A DNA stretch of 64,000 nucleotides from JABDJX01 sp039942715 (GTDB lineage Bacteria > Pseudomonadota > Alphaproteobacteria > Rhodobacterales > Rhodobacteraceae), in NCBI GenBank assembly GCA_039942715.1, contig JBDVBY010000006.1, forward strand, positions 744,001-808,000, given 5' to 3'. A program made the position numbers and the translations under genes. Position 1 is the stretch's first letter. Every line of letters begins with the position of its first letter. The notes beneath the pieces are model-generated. The model ran no database searches. It worked only from the letters and a program-made list of their open reading frames with translations, and was not told the DNA's origin. Positions 8,595 to 18,060 of this stretch are shown one piece after another.

Positions 8595-9344
8595 CTAAAC
8601 AGCCCGCCCAAGCAGGCTGAAGCCCATCGCTATAAGCATCACTAGAACTGCGATCCGAAAACGATCCGGCGAAAGGCGATGGCGGATCCTTTCGCCAATA
8701 TTCAGACCAAAAAAGATGAATGCGCTCCCAATGACCGACAAGATCAGCGCATCAACTGAGAATAAGCCAAGCCGGTTCAATCCAACGGCCATCACCAAAC
8801 TCGACATTGTGAAAGAGCAATTGATCGTGACGATAAACTGATCTCGCTGGAGCCCTAGCATCATAAGATAAGGTGCCGTCGGCATCACCTGCGATCCGGT
8901 TACCCCATTCAGTAAGCCGGTCAGAAAACCGCTTACTGGCCCCAGCGGGCGTTCCAAATAGGTTGGCAATCGCACACTTGGGTTGACCAGCGTGAAGACG
9001 CACCAAAGCAAAAGTAAAAGGCCAAGAACGCCGCCCGCCAGAACACCGTCAATCGCTGAAAGTACCCAAAGCCCAAGCACCAACCCCGGCAAGGTGGCGA
9101 GCAGCATTGGCCAAAAGCGACGCAAAGTCTCTGGCAGGTGACCTGACCTTTGCATGACCACCAAATTTGACGAGATTGATGGGATGATCACCAATGCCAT
9201 TGCATCTTTTAGACCAACGATCAGCGCAAGAAGCGGCAAGCATGTCGTCGAAAACCCAAGCCCTGTGATCCCTTTTGCGACAGCCGCGAAAATATAAGTC
9301 GCGATAATGACCACAATCTGCCAGCCCGCATAGTCAAATGCCAT
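8595..9344 (-). CDS. TauE/SafE-family membrane permease (first copy)
   Basis: About 249 residues with eight or so hydrophobic segments and the two half-repeats of the family ('AVAKGITGLGFS' near the N-terminus, 'GLLNGVTGSQVM' in the middle). Members export sulfite, sulfoacetate and other small anions. The ATG at 9344 is preferred; an upstream TTG at 9389 would add 15 charged residues. It diverges from a large FAD/Fe-S oxidoreductase whose own downstream partner is another TauE/SafE gene. Together with the SauT/SauS-like genes nearby this suggests export of sulfite or uptake/export of a sulfonate. Confidence 0.88.
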   Translation of the reverse strand: MAFDYAGWQIVVIIATYIFAAVAKGITGLGFSTTCLPLLALIVGLKDAMALVIIPSISSNLVVMQRSGHLPETLRRFWPMLLATLPGLVLGLWVLSAIDGVLAGGVLGLLLLLWCVFTLVNPSVRLPTYLERPLGPVSGFLTGLLNGVTGSQVMPTAPYLMMLGLQRDQFIVTINCSFTMSSLVMAVGLNRLGLFSVDALILSVIGSAFIFFGLNIGERIRHRLSPDRFRIAVLVMLIAMGFSLLGRAV

Positions 9345-9468
9345 TGCTCGTGCCCACACCGTTCGTTCTTTGCGAAGAGCGCCCGGCAATTTCCATCTCA
9401 GGCGCCTAAAATCATTGCACTTTCCCCTGCCAAAGATGAGGATGATGAAGGGAGCAGGTCAAGTCTAA

Positions 9469-12279
9469 ATGGCAAACTACAAACAACTGGCAAAACAGAT
9501 CGAAGGCGAAGTTCTAAGCGCGACCTTTGACCGTGGCCGCTATGCTACGGACGCATCGATCTACCAGATCATGCCGCGTGCTGTTGTTATTCCGAAAACT
9601 TGGGAAGACGTGGAGGCAGCACTCAGTTTCGCCAAAAATGAAGGCATCCCGCTTTTGCCACGCGGTGGTGGCACATCTCAATCCGGGCAAACGGTGAACG
9701 ACGCGTTGGTCGTGGATTTCACCAAACATTTGAACCGTGTCCTTGAATACGACGCCGAAAGCGGAAGCGTTCGCGTGGAACCGGGACGGGTTCTGGATGA
9801 CCTAAACCGCACTCTGAAAGCGGATGGTTGGTGGTTCCCTGTCGATGTATCGACCGCTTCAAGAGCCACATTAGGGGGGATGGCGGCAAACAATTCCTGC
9901 GGGTCACGCTCGATCCGCTATGGCAAGATGCAGGATAATCTGAAGTCGCTGAATGCGATGACGGCGGATGGCAAATTACGCACATATGGTCCCACCCCAA
10001 CCGATGCGGCATTGGACTCCGACCTGATCGCGTTGGCTGCCCGCGAGGCGGACGAAATCGCCGCCCGCTTTCCCAAAGTGCAACGCCGCGTTGGTGGATA
10101 CAACATTGATGCGCTGTTGGGCGACACACCGAACATGGCGCATCTGCTTGTTGGTTCCGAAGGCACGCTAGCACTGACCAAATCGCTGGACTTGAAACTG
10201 TCGCCAACGCTCACGGATAAGACGTTGGGCGTGTGCCATTTCCCGACGTTCCGCGATGCGATGGACGCCGCTCAGCATATTGTCAAACTCGGCCCCGTAG
10301 CGGTCGAGCTGGTTGATCACAATATGATCCGCCTTGGACGTGACATTCCGCAATTCCGCCCCATCGTCGATGAATTTGTACGCGGTACGCCCGAGGCGCT
10401 TTTGCTTGTCGAATTTGCAGAAACTCCGCAAGAAAACCGCCGGCGCCTGACGGCCCTTGGTGATTTGATGGCCGAGCTTGGATTTCGCTGGGGAGATGCA
10501 GGCAAACGCGATGGCGGCGTTGTTGAAGCCGAAGACCCCGCATTTCAGGCGCGTATCTGGGGCGTCCGCACGCAAGGGCTGAACATCATGATGTCGATGC
10601 GGGTCGAGGGAAAACCGGTCTCTTTTGTCGAAGACTGTGCCGTCCCGCTACAGCACTTGGCAGACTTCACCGACCTTCTGACAGAAGTTTTTCAAAAACA
10701 CGGCACAGACGGCACTTGGTACGCCCATGCCTCCGTTGGGTTGTTGCATGTCCGCCCAGTACTGAACCTGAAACAGGATTTGGGCCTTCGCAAGTTGCGT
10801 GCGATTGCCGAAGAAGCCTTTGATCTGGTTGCAGAATACAAAGGCTCGCATTCTGGAGAACATGGCGATGGGATCGTCCGCTCTGAATTTCACGAACGGA
10901 TGTTTGGGTCGCGGATGGTTAAAACGTTCGAGACGATCAAAGACCGCTTTGACCCCGTTGGCGTTCTGAACCCCGGCAAGATCGTGCGCCCGCCAAAAAT
11001 GGATGACCGCAGTTTGATGCGCTGGCCCGAGGGGTATGCGGCAGAGGCCCGCCAGACGGTTTTTGACTGGTCCGCATGGCCCGGCGGACTGAGCGGTGCT
11101 ACTGAGATGTGCAACAACAACGGCGCGTGTCGAAAGAGCACTGGCGGCGTGATGTGTCCATCATTTCGTGCAACCGGAAACGAGCGTGATCTGACGCGCG
11201 GGCGCGCCAATTCTCTGCGGCTGGCACTGACGGGGCAGTTGGGGCCCGAGTCTTTTGCGTCCGAAGAGATGGCTGAAACCATGAAGCTTTGTGTCGGATG
11301 TAAAGCCTGCAAAAGCGAATGCCCCATGTCGATTGATATGGCAAAAATGAAGACCGAGGTACAGGCAGCGCGCACCGCAAAGCACGGGCTGTCCTTTCGC
11401 GACAAAGTCATCGCGCACCTGCCGCGGCTAGCGCCGATCGGAGCGCGCTTTACTGCCATTGCAAATCTACCATCTGCCTTTCCGAGCGCCCTTGAGAAGT
11501 TCGGCGGCATCAGCGCCAAGCGTAGCCTGCCCAAGTTTGGCAAAGCATTTGATCACCAAGGCGATGGCGACGTTCTGTTGTTTGCCGATACGTTCAACCG
11601 ACACTTCGATCCCGAAACACTGTATGCCGCCAAGCGGGTAATGGAACGCAACGGGCACAGCGTCGGCGTTGCAGCAGCCCCCGGGCGGCCTTTATGTTGC
11701 GGTCGCAGTTTCCTTTCGGCAGGTCTGAAAGAGAAAGCTGTCTCAGAACTTACGCGCACCACAGATATCTTCACGCGCGCCTTGAAATCTGGCAAAATCA
11801 TCGTCGGTTTGGAACCGTCCTGCACGCTGATGTTCAGAGATGAGGCGGTTAACCTTATTCCTGAATGGACGGCGGAAATGGGTGCACAGATCCTAACATT
11901 TGCCGAGCACCTCCAACGCCATCCCCCAAAGGGCATCGCGCTGCAGGACACACAAATTTTGGTCCACGGCCACTGCCATCAAAAGGCGATGGGCGTTGCA
12001 GACGCAACAGTCCAGGCGCTGAACGGCATCCCAGGTGTAAGGGCTTCGATGATAGATAGCTCTTGTTGCGGAATGGCAGGGCCCTTTGGATATCAGGCCG
12101 AGACAGAGAGCATTTCGCGCGACATGGCCGAACTATCGCTTGCCCCTACCGTGCGCGCAGCTCCGCAAGACACGCTTATCGTGGCGGACGGGTTTTCCTG
12201 TCGCTGTCAGATAAAAGATGTGACGGAACGTGATGCCAAAAGCCTTGCCAAAATGCTGGATCAAGCAGCATCGCGATGA
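9469..12279 (+). CDS. FAD-binding and Fe-S oxidoreductase, YdiJ-like GlcD-GlcF fusion
   Basis: A 936-residue protein. Residues 1-470 form a PCMH-type FAD domain ('LPRGGGTSQSGQTV', 'GGMAANNSCGSRSIRYG') with the GlcD/D-lactate dehydrogenase C-terminal domain ('KGSHSGEHGDGIVRSEF'). The second half carries Fe-S binding cysteines ('CNNNGACRKSTGGVMC', 'CVGCKACKSECP') and two CCG-type motifs ('LCCGRS', 'SCCGMAG'). This is the architecture of D-2-hydroxy acid dehydrogenases that pass electrons to quinone or cytochrome c. The substrate is unknown; a hydroxy-sulfonate such as sulfolactate is an inference from the TauE/SafE and sulfoacetate-like genes next to it. Its stop overlaps the next gene by 4 bp. 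Confidence 0.9.
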   Translation: MANYKQLAKQIEGEVLSATFDRGRYATDASIYQIMPRAVVIPKTWEDVEAALSFAKNEGIPLLPRGGGTSQSGQTVNDALVVDFTKHLNRVLEYDAESGSVRVEPGRVLDDLNRTLKADGWWFPVDVSTASRATLGGMAANNSCGSRSIRYGKMQDNLKSLNAMTADGKLRTYGPTPTDAALDSDLIALAAREADEIAARFPKVQRRVGGYNIDALLGDTPNMAHLLVGSEGTLALTKSLDLKLSPTLTDKTLGVCHFPTFRDAMDAAQHIVKLGPVAVELVDHNMIRLGRDIPQFRPIVDEFVRGTPEALLLVEFAETPQENRRRLTALGDLMAELGFRWGDAGKRDGGVVEAEDPAFQARIWGVRTQGLNIMMSMRVEGKPVSFVEDCAVPLQHLADFTDLLTEVFQKHGTDGTWYAHASVGLLHVRPVLNLKQDLGLRKLRAIAEEAFDLVAEYKGSHSGEHGDGIVRSEFHERMFGSRMVKTFETIKDRFDPVGVLNPGKIVRPPKMDDRSLMRWPEGYAAEARQTVFDWSAWPGGLSGATEMCNNNGACRKSTGGVMCPSFRATGNERDLTRGRANSLRLALTGQLGPESFASEEMAETMKLCVGCKACKSECPMSIDMAKMKTEVQAARTAKHGLSFRDKVIAHLPRLAPIGARFTAIANLPSAFPSALEKFGGISAKRSLPKFGKAFDHQGDGDVLLFADTFNRHFDPETLYAAKRVMERNGHSVGVAAAPGRPLCCGRSFLSAGLKEKAVSELTRTTDIFTRALKSGKIIVGLEPSCTLMFRDEAVNLIPEWTAEMGAQILTFAEHLQRHPPKGIALQDTQILVHGHCHQKAMGVADATVQALNGIPGVRASMIDSSCCGMAGPFGYQAETESISRDMAELSLAPTVRAAPQDTLIVADGFSCRCQIKDVTERDAKSLAKMLDQAASR

Positions 12280-13043
12280 CTGAAACTATTGCCTCCTTTT
12301 TCCAAGACATCGACCTATTGCGCACCGCATTGATCGGCCTCATCTTTCTTGGCGCAGCCATCGTCAAAGGCTTTCTTGGCATTGGCCTACCAGCCGCAGC
12401 CATGGCGTTCCTCACACTTGTTATGTCGCCGACCGAAGCAATCCCGCTATTGTGGCTCTCTATTCTAGCAACCAATTCGCTTCAGTTCGCGCACGCCCCG
12501 CATAAGTGGGACATCGCGCGCGAGTACTACCCATTTGCCATAGCGATTGTCGTCTGCATCTTTATCACGTCAATGTTCATCGCTGATTATCCGACGGCTC
12601 TTTTGACGGTCGCAATTGGCGTGGCAATGGTCTTATTTTCCTTAAACCTGTTGCTTGGCATCAAGCTTAACATCGGACCGGGGCGCGGCTGGCAAGTGGG
12701 GTTTGGTGTTCTGTCGGGAACGCTCGGTGGGATCAGTTCAATCTGGTCCCCGACCGTCGCGATGTACCTAGTGGCGCGCGATGTCAGCAAGGAACGCTTC
12801 ATTGGCGCAACCGGTTTTTTGTTCCTCGCAGGAGTACTGCCCCTTGGCGCAGGACAAGTTGTGGCGGGTATTTTGACGGTCCCGGTCCTTCTTAAATCCG
12901 TACTCGTACTTGCCGTGGTTCTTGTCGGATTTCGGATCGGAGAGCTTTTGCGCAACCACGTCTCACAAACAGTCTTCCGCAAAGCGGTGCTGATCGCATT
13001 CCTACTGATGGGCCTGCGCTTGATCGCAAACGGACTAACTTAG
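12276..13043 (+). CDS. TauE/SafE-family membrane permease (second copy)
   Basis: A 255-residue polytopic membrane protein with the half-repeat motif 'GAAIVKGFLGIGLPAAAMAF' and 'GVLSGTLGGISSIWSP'. It starts within the stop of the FAD/Fe-S oxidoreductase gene (ATGA), so the two are translationally coupled. It ends 4 bp inside the 3' end of the convergent CoA ligase gene. It differs clearly from the copy at 8595-9344. Probable role: export of sulfite or of a small sulfonate/organic acid produced or used by its operon partner. Confidence 0.88.
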   Translation: MTETIASFFQDIDLLRTALIGLIFLGAAIVKGFLGIGLPAAAMAFLTLVMSPTEAIPLLWLSILATNSLQFAHAPHKWDIAREYYPFAIAIVVCIFITSMFIADYPTALLTVAIGVAMVLFSLNLLLGIKLNIGPGRGWQVGFGVLSGTLGGISSIWSPTVAMYLVARDVSKERFIGATGFLFLAGVLPLGAGQVVAGILTVPVLLKSVLVLAVVLVGFRIGELLRNHVSQTVFRKAVLIAFLLMGLRLIANGLT

Positions 13044-14533
13044 GCTTTACCGTAAAGCATCTCATTGAGGTAAAGCCGCTGAATTTTCCCAGACGGCCCT
13101 TTGGGCAATTCACTCAGAACATGCACTTTATCCGGCGCCTTGAATTTCCCTACACGTTCAATGCACAGATCTCGAAGAGCGTCCGCAGTCGCGCTTGATC
13201 CTTCGCTCAACCGAACCGCGGCCTCAACACGTTCGCCATATTGCGCGCAGGGGCGGGCAAACGCCGCAGCCTCAACCACATCCCCGTGTTCATAAAGCGC
13301 TTCATCAATTTCGCGCGGTGCAATGTTTTCACCACCTTTGATGATGAGTTCTTTCAAGCGCCCCGTGACGAAAATGAAACCGTCAGCATCCATTCGCCCC
13401 AAATCACCGGTGCGCAGCCAATCTCCGATGAACGTATCGCGCGTGGCCTCTGGATTCTTGAGGTATTCTTTCATCACATTCGGGCCGCGAATTTGAATCT
13501 CACCTTCAACGTCCGTCGCGCTGACCTGCCCTTTATCGTCCGCGATCCGAACTTCGTTCCCAAACCCATACCCGGGCGAGCCAATTTTTTGAGCGGCAGG
13601 ATCAAGCGGATTTGATGTACATTGCGCTGCCGTCTCGGTCAGGCCCAAAGACTCAACGATTGAAAGCCCAAACCGTTTTTGAAATGCATTCTGAGTTTCC
13701 ACCGCCAAGGCAGAAGAGGCTGAACGACCAAATCTAAACGCTGCCTTTTGCGCTTCTGATGGTTCTGCGTCTCCGTGCAGCAAGTGGCTGATGATGGTCG
13801 GCACAACCGAAAACCAATTTGCGCCACCGGTTTCACATTGCGCCCAAAAACGCGAGGCAGAAAACTTGGACACCATGGCAAGCGAGCCGCCTGACACGAG
13901 GCTGCCCATCACCGTCACGCACAACCCGTTGATGTGATAGATCGGCAGAACACATAAACCGCGATCCGTCGGACCAAGATCATGCGCGATTGTCACCGTC
14001 CAACCACCTGCCAATAGACTTGAATGTGTGTGCACTACGCCTTTCGGCCGCCCCGTCGTACCAGATGTGTACATCAACAAAGCATCGTCTGCTGCGCTAA
14101 GCTCGTGAAGTGGCGCTTCAGATTGTCCGGGCGCATAATGGCTCAGTCCCTCTGGGCGCGTTTTGTCAAACATCTCAAGTTGATCATCGTGCACAAAAGC
14201 AACGCGCGCTTCGGAATGCTCTAGTGCATATGCAATCGCATCCGGTCCAGCCGCAAGGTTGATCATCGTCGCGCGAAACCCGCCATAGAGCGTGGCATAG
14301 AGTGCTGTCACGCCTTGTGGTCCATTGGGATGGATGATGGCAACGCTGTCGCCCTTTGCGATGCCCTGCCCTGTCAGATCGCGCGCTGTTTTGGCTGCCG
14401 TATCACGCAACTCTGTCCACGTTAGTTGCTGACCCGTTTCAGGGAAAGTAACAGCGACACCGCCAGCGTCTGCACGCGCGTCAAGCCAATCTCTAACCGT
14501 CCCAACAGGAGGTGCACTGCGGTCGACCTTCAT
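13040..14533 (-). CDS. Acyl-CoA ligase of the AMP-forming family, SauT-like
   Basis: A 497-residue adenylate-forming enzyme. The AMP-binding loop is 'LMYTSGTTGRPKGV', followed by 'VESLGLTETAAQCTSNP', 'TGDLGRMDADGFIFVTGR' and the C-terminal catalytic lysine in 'GPSGKIQRLYL'. It forms an acyl-CoA from an acid, ATP and CoA. Its start overlaps the stop of an acylating aldehyde dehydrogenase by 4 bp, and both follow a TTT transporter. This matches the logic of the sulfoacetate pathway: SauT makes sulfoacetyl-CoA and SauS reduces it to sulfoacetaldehyde. A non-sulfonated substrate cannot be excluded. Confidence 0.85.
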   Translation of the reverse strand: MKVDRSAPPVGTVRDWLDARADAGGVAVTFPETGQQLTWTELRDTAAKTARDLTGQGIAKGDSVAIIHPNGPQGVTALYATLYGGFRATMINLAAGPDAIAYALEHSEARVAFVHDDQLEMFDKTRPEGLSHYAPGQSEAPLHELSAADDALLMYTSGTTGRPKGVVHTHSSLLAGGWTVTIAHDLGPTDRGLCVLPIYHINGLCVTVMGSLVSGGSLAMVSKFSASRFWAQCETGGANWFSVVPTIISHLLHGDAEPSEAQKAAFRFGRSASSALAVETQNAFQKRFGLSIVESLGLTETAAQCTSNPLDPAAQKIGSPGYGFGNEVRIADDKGQVSATDVEGEIQIRGPNVMKEYLKNPEATRDTFIGDWLRTGDLGRMDADGFIFVTGRLKELIIKGGENIAPREIDEALYEHGDVVEAAAFARPCAQYGERVEAAVRLSEGSSATADALRDLCIERVGKFKAPDKVHVLSELPKGPSGKIQRLYLNEMLYGKA

Positions 14534-15915
14534 GTGCCTGCCTCGGCCCAGTAGTCGCCGAATATCTCGTCTAACGAAGGTTCAACCGCCGGGATTTCTC
14601 GGACAATCTTGGTCGATTGCATGAAGTGGCGATAATTCACGTTCTCATTGACCGAATTGCCGCCCCATGTGCCACAGCCCATCGACAAGGAAAATGGCAT
14701 TCCATTATTAAACGCTCCGCCTGTCGCAAAGGTATGCGCCTGATTGACGATGACGCGACTGGTAGGGATAGCGTTCGCCAATACCATCGGGCGATCCGCA
14801 TCAGCCGAATGCAAGCCAACCGAATGCCCCGCACCTTGGTACAATTGAATGGTACGCGTGACCTGGACCGCTTCGTCGAAATTGCCGGCCCGATAGAGCG
14901 CTAAGACGCGGCTTAGCTTCTCACCTGAAAGCGGATGGTCCAGGCCAATGCCTGATGTTGGCACAGCAATGTAGTCCGTCCCCTCAGGCACATCCAATCC
15001 CAACGCCGCAATCATCTTGTCCGCATCTTGTGCGATGACCTCTCGGTTCAGATGACCGCCAGGCCAAAGCTTCGCAACGACCCCCGCTTCGTCATCCACC
15101 AACGCACCACCCGCTTGGGCCATGGCATCAACGAAGGCATCATAGACCGCGTCGACAACAACTACAGAGTTCTCAGACGAGCAAGACGTCGCATTGTCGA
15201 AACACTTAGACGCACGGATTTTCTCAGCCGCCGCTGCAAGATCAGCTGTTTCATCCACGATAACGGTCACATTGCCCGCCCCAACCGCAACAGCAGGCGT
15301 ACCTGCCGTTTGCGCACGATGCACGTTGTTCTGACTGCCAGTACAGACAATCATGTCGCACAGTTCCATCAGGGTTTGCGTCTTTTCCTTTGATCCAGGT
15401 GCAGGGATCATTTGCACAAGATCAGGGTCTTCACCAATCTTGGAAAACTCGACGCGAATGTAGTCGATTAGTTGTTCCGCACAGGCGATGCCCTTCGGAG
15501 AGGGTGCAACAACAATCGCATTGCCACATTTAAGTGCGTTGATGATATTGTTAGCTGGCGTCGCTGCCGGGTTCGTCGACGGCACGATCGCGCCGACAAC
15601 ACCCTTAGCTCGGGCTATCTCGGTAATACCTGTACCTTTATCATCCGACATCACCCCAAAGGTCGTAGCTCCTTTGATATCGCGCATAACTCCAAGCGTC
15701 TTGCGGTGGTTCTTGGTTATCTTGTCAGGCACATTGCCCAAGCCCGTTGTCTCAACCGCAAGTTCTGCCAAAGCTTTGTTGCGGCCCGGCTCCATTATCG
15801 CCCAAGCCACAGCTTGCGCCGCACGGTCATACCGCTCTTGCGATCCATTTGCTTCAAAGGTCGCCTGCGCCGCACGCGCGCGATCGACGATTGCTTCTAT
15901 TGTCTCATCGCTCAT
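14530..15915 (-). CDS. CoA-acylating aldehyde dehydrogenase, SauS-like (sulfoacetaldehyde dehydrogenase, acylating)
   Basis: A 461-residue protein of the EutE/SauS type. Features are 'GAIVPSTNPAATPANN', the catalytic cysteine in 'NATSCSSENS' (about C245), and 'FATGGAFNNGMPFSLSMGCGTWGGNS' near the C-terminus. The enzyme interconverts acyl-CoA and aldehyde using NAD(P)H. It lies between tctA and the CoA ligase on one transcript. In the known sulfoacetate route the aldehyde then goes to Xsc (sulfoacetaldehyde acetyltransferase), which is not in this window. Confidence 0.85.
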   Translation of the reverse strand: MSDETIEAIVDRARAAQATFEANGSQERYDRAAQAVAWAIMEPGRNKALAELAVETTGLGNVPDKITKNHRKTLGVMRDIKGATTFGVMSDDKGTGITEIARAKGVVGAIVPSTNPAATPANNIINALKCGNAIVVAPSPKGIACAEQLIDYIRVEFSKIGEDPDLVQMIPAPGSKEKTQTLMELCDMIVCTGSQNNVHRAQTAGTPAVAVGAGNVTVIVDETADLAAAAEKIRASKCFDNATSCSSENSVVVVDAVYDAFVDAMAQAGGALVDDEAGVVAKLWPGGHLNREVIAQDADKMIAALGLDVPEGTDYIAVPTSGIGLDHPLSGEKLSRVLALYRAGNFDEAVQVTRTIQLYQGAGHSVGLHSADADRPMVLANAIPTSRVIVNQAHTFATGGAFNNGMPFSLSMGCGTWGGNSVNENVNYRHFMQSTKIVREIPAVEPSLDEIFGDYWAEAGT

Positions 15916-15933
15916 TAGTGTTCCCTTGCAAAC

Positions 15934-17424
15934 TCAACCCGGCACTTTGGCAGGGCTAAATGCTTTTTTGATACTGGCGAGCAATGTAATCGTGCCCGCA
16001 AGGATCAGCAGCGCACAAATCGGGCGCGAGAAATAGGTTCCAAGATCATAGTGAACCATCTGCATTCCTTGTGCGAAGTTCTGCTCGCCAATCTTACCAA
16101 GGATCAAGCCCAACACGATCCCCGGGATCGAAAAGCCTGTGCGCCGCAGCAAATAGCCCAAGATACCCGCAAGGAACATCACCATGACATCCAGCACCAG
16201 ACCACGGCTAATATAAGCCCCGATTGTCGCAAGGATAAGGATCAGTGGCGCCAGAAACTGGAACGGAATTTTCAGCAGATTCAGAATGGTCTTAGTCTCA
16301 ATCACACCAATGATCAGGATCGACAGGTTCGCATAGAACATCGCAGCAAACACAACCCAGATTAGATCGGGTGAGGTATAAAAGACCAGTGGTCCGGGCT
16401 GCAGGTCGTGCATCTGGAACACAGCAACCATCATCGCTGTCAACGCGCCACCCGGCAGGCCAAGCGCCAAAAGCGGGATCATCGCTGCTCCCGTGGCCGC
16501 GTTATTGGCGGTTTCCGAAGAGATCACGCCTTCCAGCTTACCCTTGCCAAACTCTTCCTTGTTTTTCGACCAGCGCACGGCCTCTCCGTAACCCATGAAG
16601 GCCGCCAAAGTGGCCCCGATACCCGGCAAGATACCGCAGAAAAATCCAACGAGGATCGATCGCAATACAGCGATCTTGTGCATCCACAGCTCTATGAACG
16701 TGGGAAACTGCATACTGACCTTGGGCGCTTTGTAGGTGCCTGCCGCCGTGCGTTCCGCCTGAACGAAAATTTCCGATACAGCGAAGAAGCCAAGGATGGC
16801 AGGCACGAAAGCAATGCCAGCTGCCAAATCTGTAAGGCCAAAGTTATACCGGTTGATCCCGCCTACCGGGTCTTGCCCAATAGTCGCGATAAGCAAGCCG
16901 ATCAGAACCGACATCCATCCTTTCCAGATGGTGCGCGCGCCAACTGAAGAAGCTACAGCCAAGCCAAAAAACACCAGCGCAAAGATCTCAGGCGGGCCAA
17001 TGTTACGGATCGCCCATTGTGCTAAAGGCTCGGTCGCGGCCATCATCACAAGCGCAGAGGCGATGCCGCCGATGGCAGAACACAACACTGCTGCGCCTAC
17101 GGCCTTACCCGACTGGCCCTTTTGCGTCATCGGATACCCGTCAAATGCAGTCGGCGCGTTTTCCGGAGAACCGGGAATGTTGAACAAGATCGCTGTGATC
17201 GCCCCGCCATACGTACCCGTGCAATAGATCACGGCAAACAACATGACACCCTGCGCGGGCTCTAATCCGGCGGTGAAAGGCAACAGGATCGCAGCAAGCG
17301 TCAACATACTCACCCCGGGTATCGCCCCGAAGAGCATTCCACCGATCACGCCAAAGATGAAAATGCCGATAGTGACCGGATCTCCAAAGAGCGCTGCGGT
17401 CCCTGCTAAAAAGTTCTCAATCAT
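15934..17424 (-). CDS. tctA: Tripartite tricarboxylate transporter large permease (TctA family)
   Basis: A 496-residue, very hydrophobic protein with TctA signatures 'GVIGGMLFGAIPGVSMLTL', 'YGGAITAILFNIPGSPENAPTAFDGYP' and 'GILPGIGATLAAFMGYGEA'. It is the main channel subunit of a secondary transporter for carboxylates or related anions. It lies 4 bp after tctB and 18 bp before the SauS-like gene, so transport and metabolism share a transcript. Confidence 0.95.
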   Translation of the reverse strand: MIENFLAGTAALFGDPVTIGIFIFGVIGGMLFGAIPGVSMLTLAAILLPFTAGLEPAQGVMLFAVIYCTGTYGGAITAILFNIPGSPENAPTAFDGYPMTQKGQSGKAVGAAVLCSAIGGIASALVMMAATEPLAQWAIRNIGPPEIFALVFFGLAVASSVGARTIWKGWMSVLIGLLIATIGQDPVGGINRYNFGLTDLAAGIAFVPAILGFFAVSEIFVQAERTAAGTYKAPKVSMQFPTFIELWMHKIAVLRSILVGFFCGILPGIGATLAAFMGYGEAVRWSKNKEEFGKGKLEGVISSETANNAATGAAMIPLLALGLPGGALTAMMVAVFQMHDLQPGPLVFYTSPDLIWVVFAAMFYANLSILIIGVIETKTILNLLKIPFQFLAPLILILATIGAYISRGLVLDVMVMFLAGILGYLLRRTGFSIPGIVLGLILGKIGEQNFAQGMQMVHYDLGTYFSRPICALLILAGTITLLASIKKAFSPAKVPG

Positions 17425-17427
17425 GCG

Positions 17428-17964
17428 CTACCAAAGCTCCCGCAACTGCGTATTCAATCTCAATATCCATGCGCTGAAGTCATAGAAGGGTGAGGTATTC
17501 CCTTGGGGCAACGGGGCGTTCAAAATGACAAGGAACAGTCCCAGAAAGATAACGTATATGACCGCGGTTACGATCAGGATTGATTTTATCCGGCGCTCGC
17601 CGAACAACCACATGATCGCGGCAATAAAAAACGGTGCGCTGAAATAGATGCCGACGGGTTTAAGCAGCCAGGCAAAGATGAACGGTGTGAATAGCACCGC
17701 AAGCATGCGCAGAAGCGTCACTGGATCCTTTAAGGCATTGGAATCCCCTGAGGTATCTGCGATCCCGACGAGCCCAGCTTGCGGTGCCGAGCCATACTTA
17801 TACTGATAATAAAGATTACCAATTGTCGCGATAAGAAGCAGGAATAGCACAACCCGCGGCCATGCTGTTGCGCCAAATTTGTAGATTTCGATCGGCTGGT
17901 TGAACTCGAACGAAAAGCCGAAAAAAACGGCAACGATCAAAAACCAAACAATGGCTTCGACCAT
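17428..17964 (-). CDS. tctB: Tripartite tricarboxylate transporter small permease (TctB family)
   Basis: About 178 residues with four hydrophobic segments ('VEAIVWFLIVAVFFGFSF', 'AWPRVVLFLLLIATIGNLYY', 'MLAVLFTPFIFAWLL', 'ILIVTAVIYVIFLGLFLVIL'). I start at the ATG at 17964; the open frame extends upstream to 18045 but that part runs through the terminator hairpin after tctC and is not membrane-like. It partners TctA. Confidence 0.88.
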   Translation of the reverse strand: MVEAIVWFLIVAVFFGFSFEFNQPIEIYKFGATAWPRVVLFLLLIATIGNLYYQYKYGSAPQAGLVGIADTSGDSNALKDPVTLLRMLAVLFTPFIFAWLLKPVGIYFSAPFFIAAIMWLFGERRIKSILIVTAVIYVIFLGLFLVILNAPLPQGNTSPFYDFSAWILRLNTQLRELW

Positions 17965-18010
17965 ATGATATCCGGTAAGTCGCCCCAAGGGTCCACCTCT
18001 TGCGTTCAAG

Positions 18011-18042
18011 ACAAAAAACGTGGCACCCGCAGGCGCCACGTT
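18011..18042 (-). terminator. Intrinsic terminator between tctC and tctB
   Basis: Read on the minus strand, an 8-bp AACGTGGC/GCCACGTT stem is followed by a T-rich run (six T). As in the TRAP cluster at 5763-5796, it lies just after the binding-protein gene and before the permease genes. Confidence 0.8.
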
Positions 18043-18060
18043 CAAATTTAAAACGTCAGA

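Noticed and set aside
10890..11543. 217-codon minus-strand frame
   Set aside because: Antisense to the Fe-S half of the YdiJ-like gene, which has intact motifs; a shadow frame typical of GC-biased codon use.
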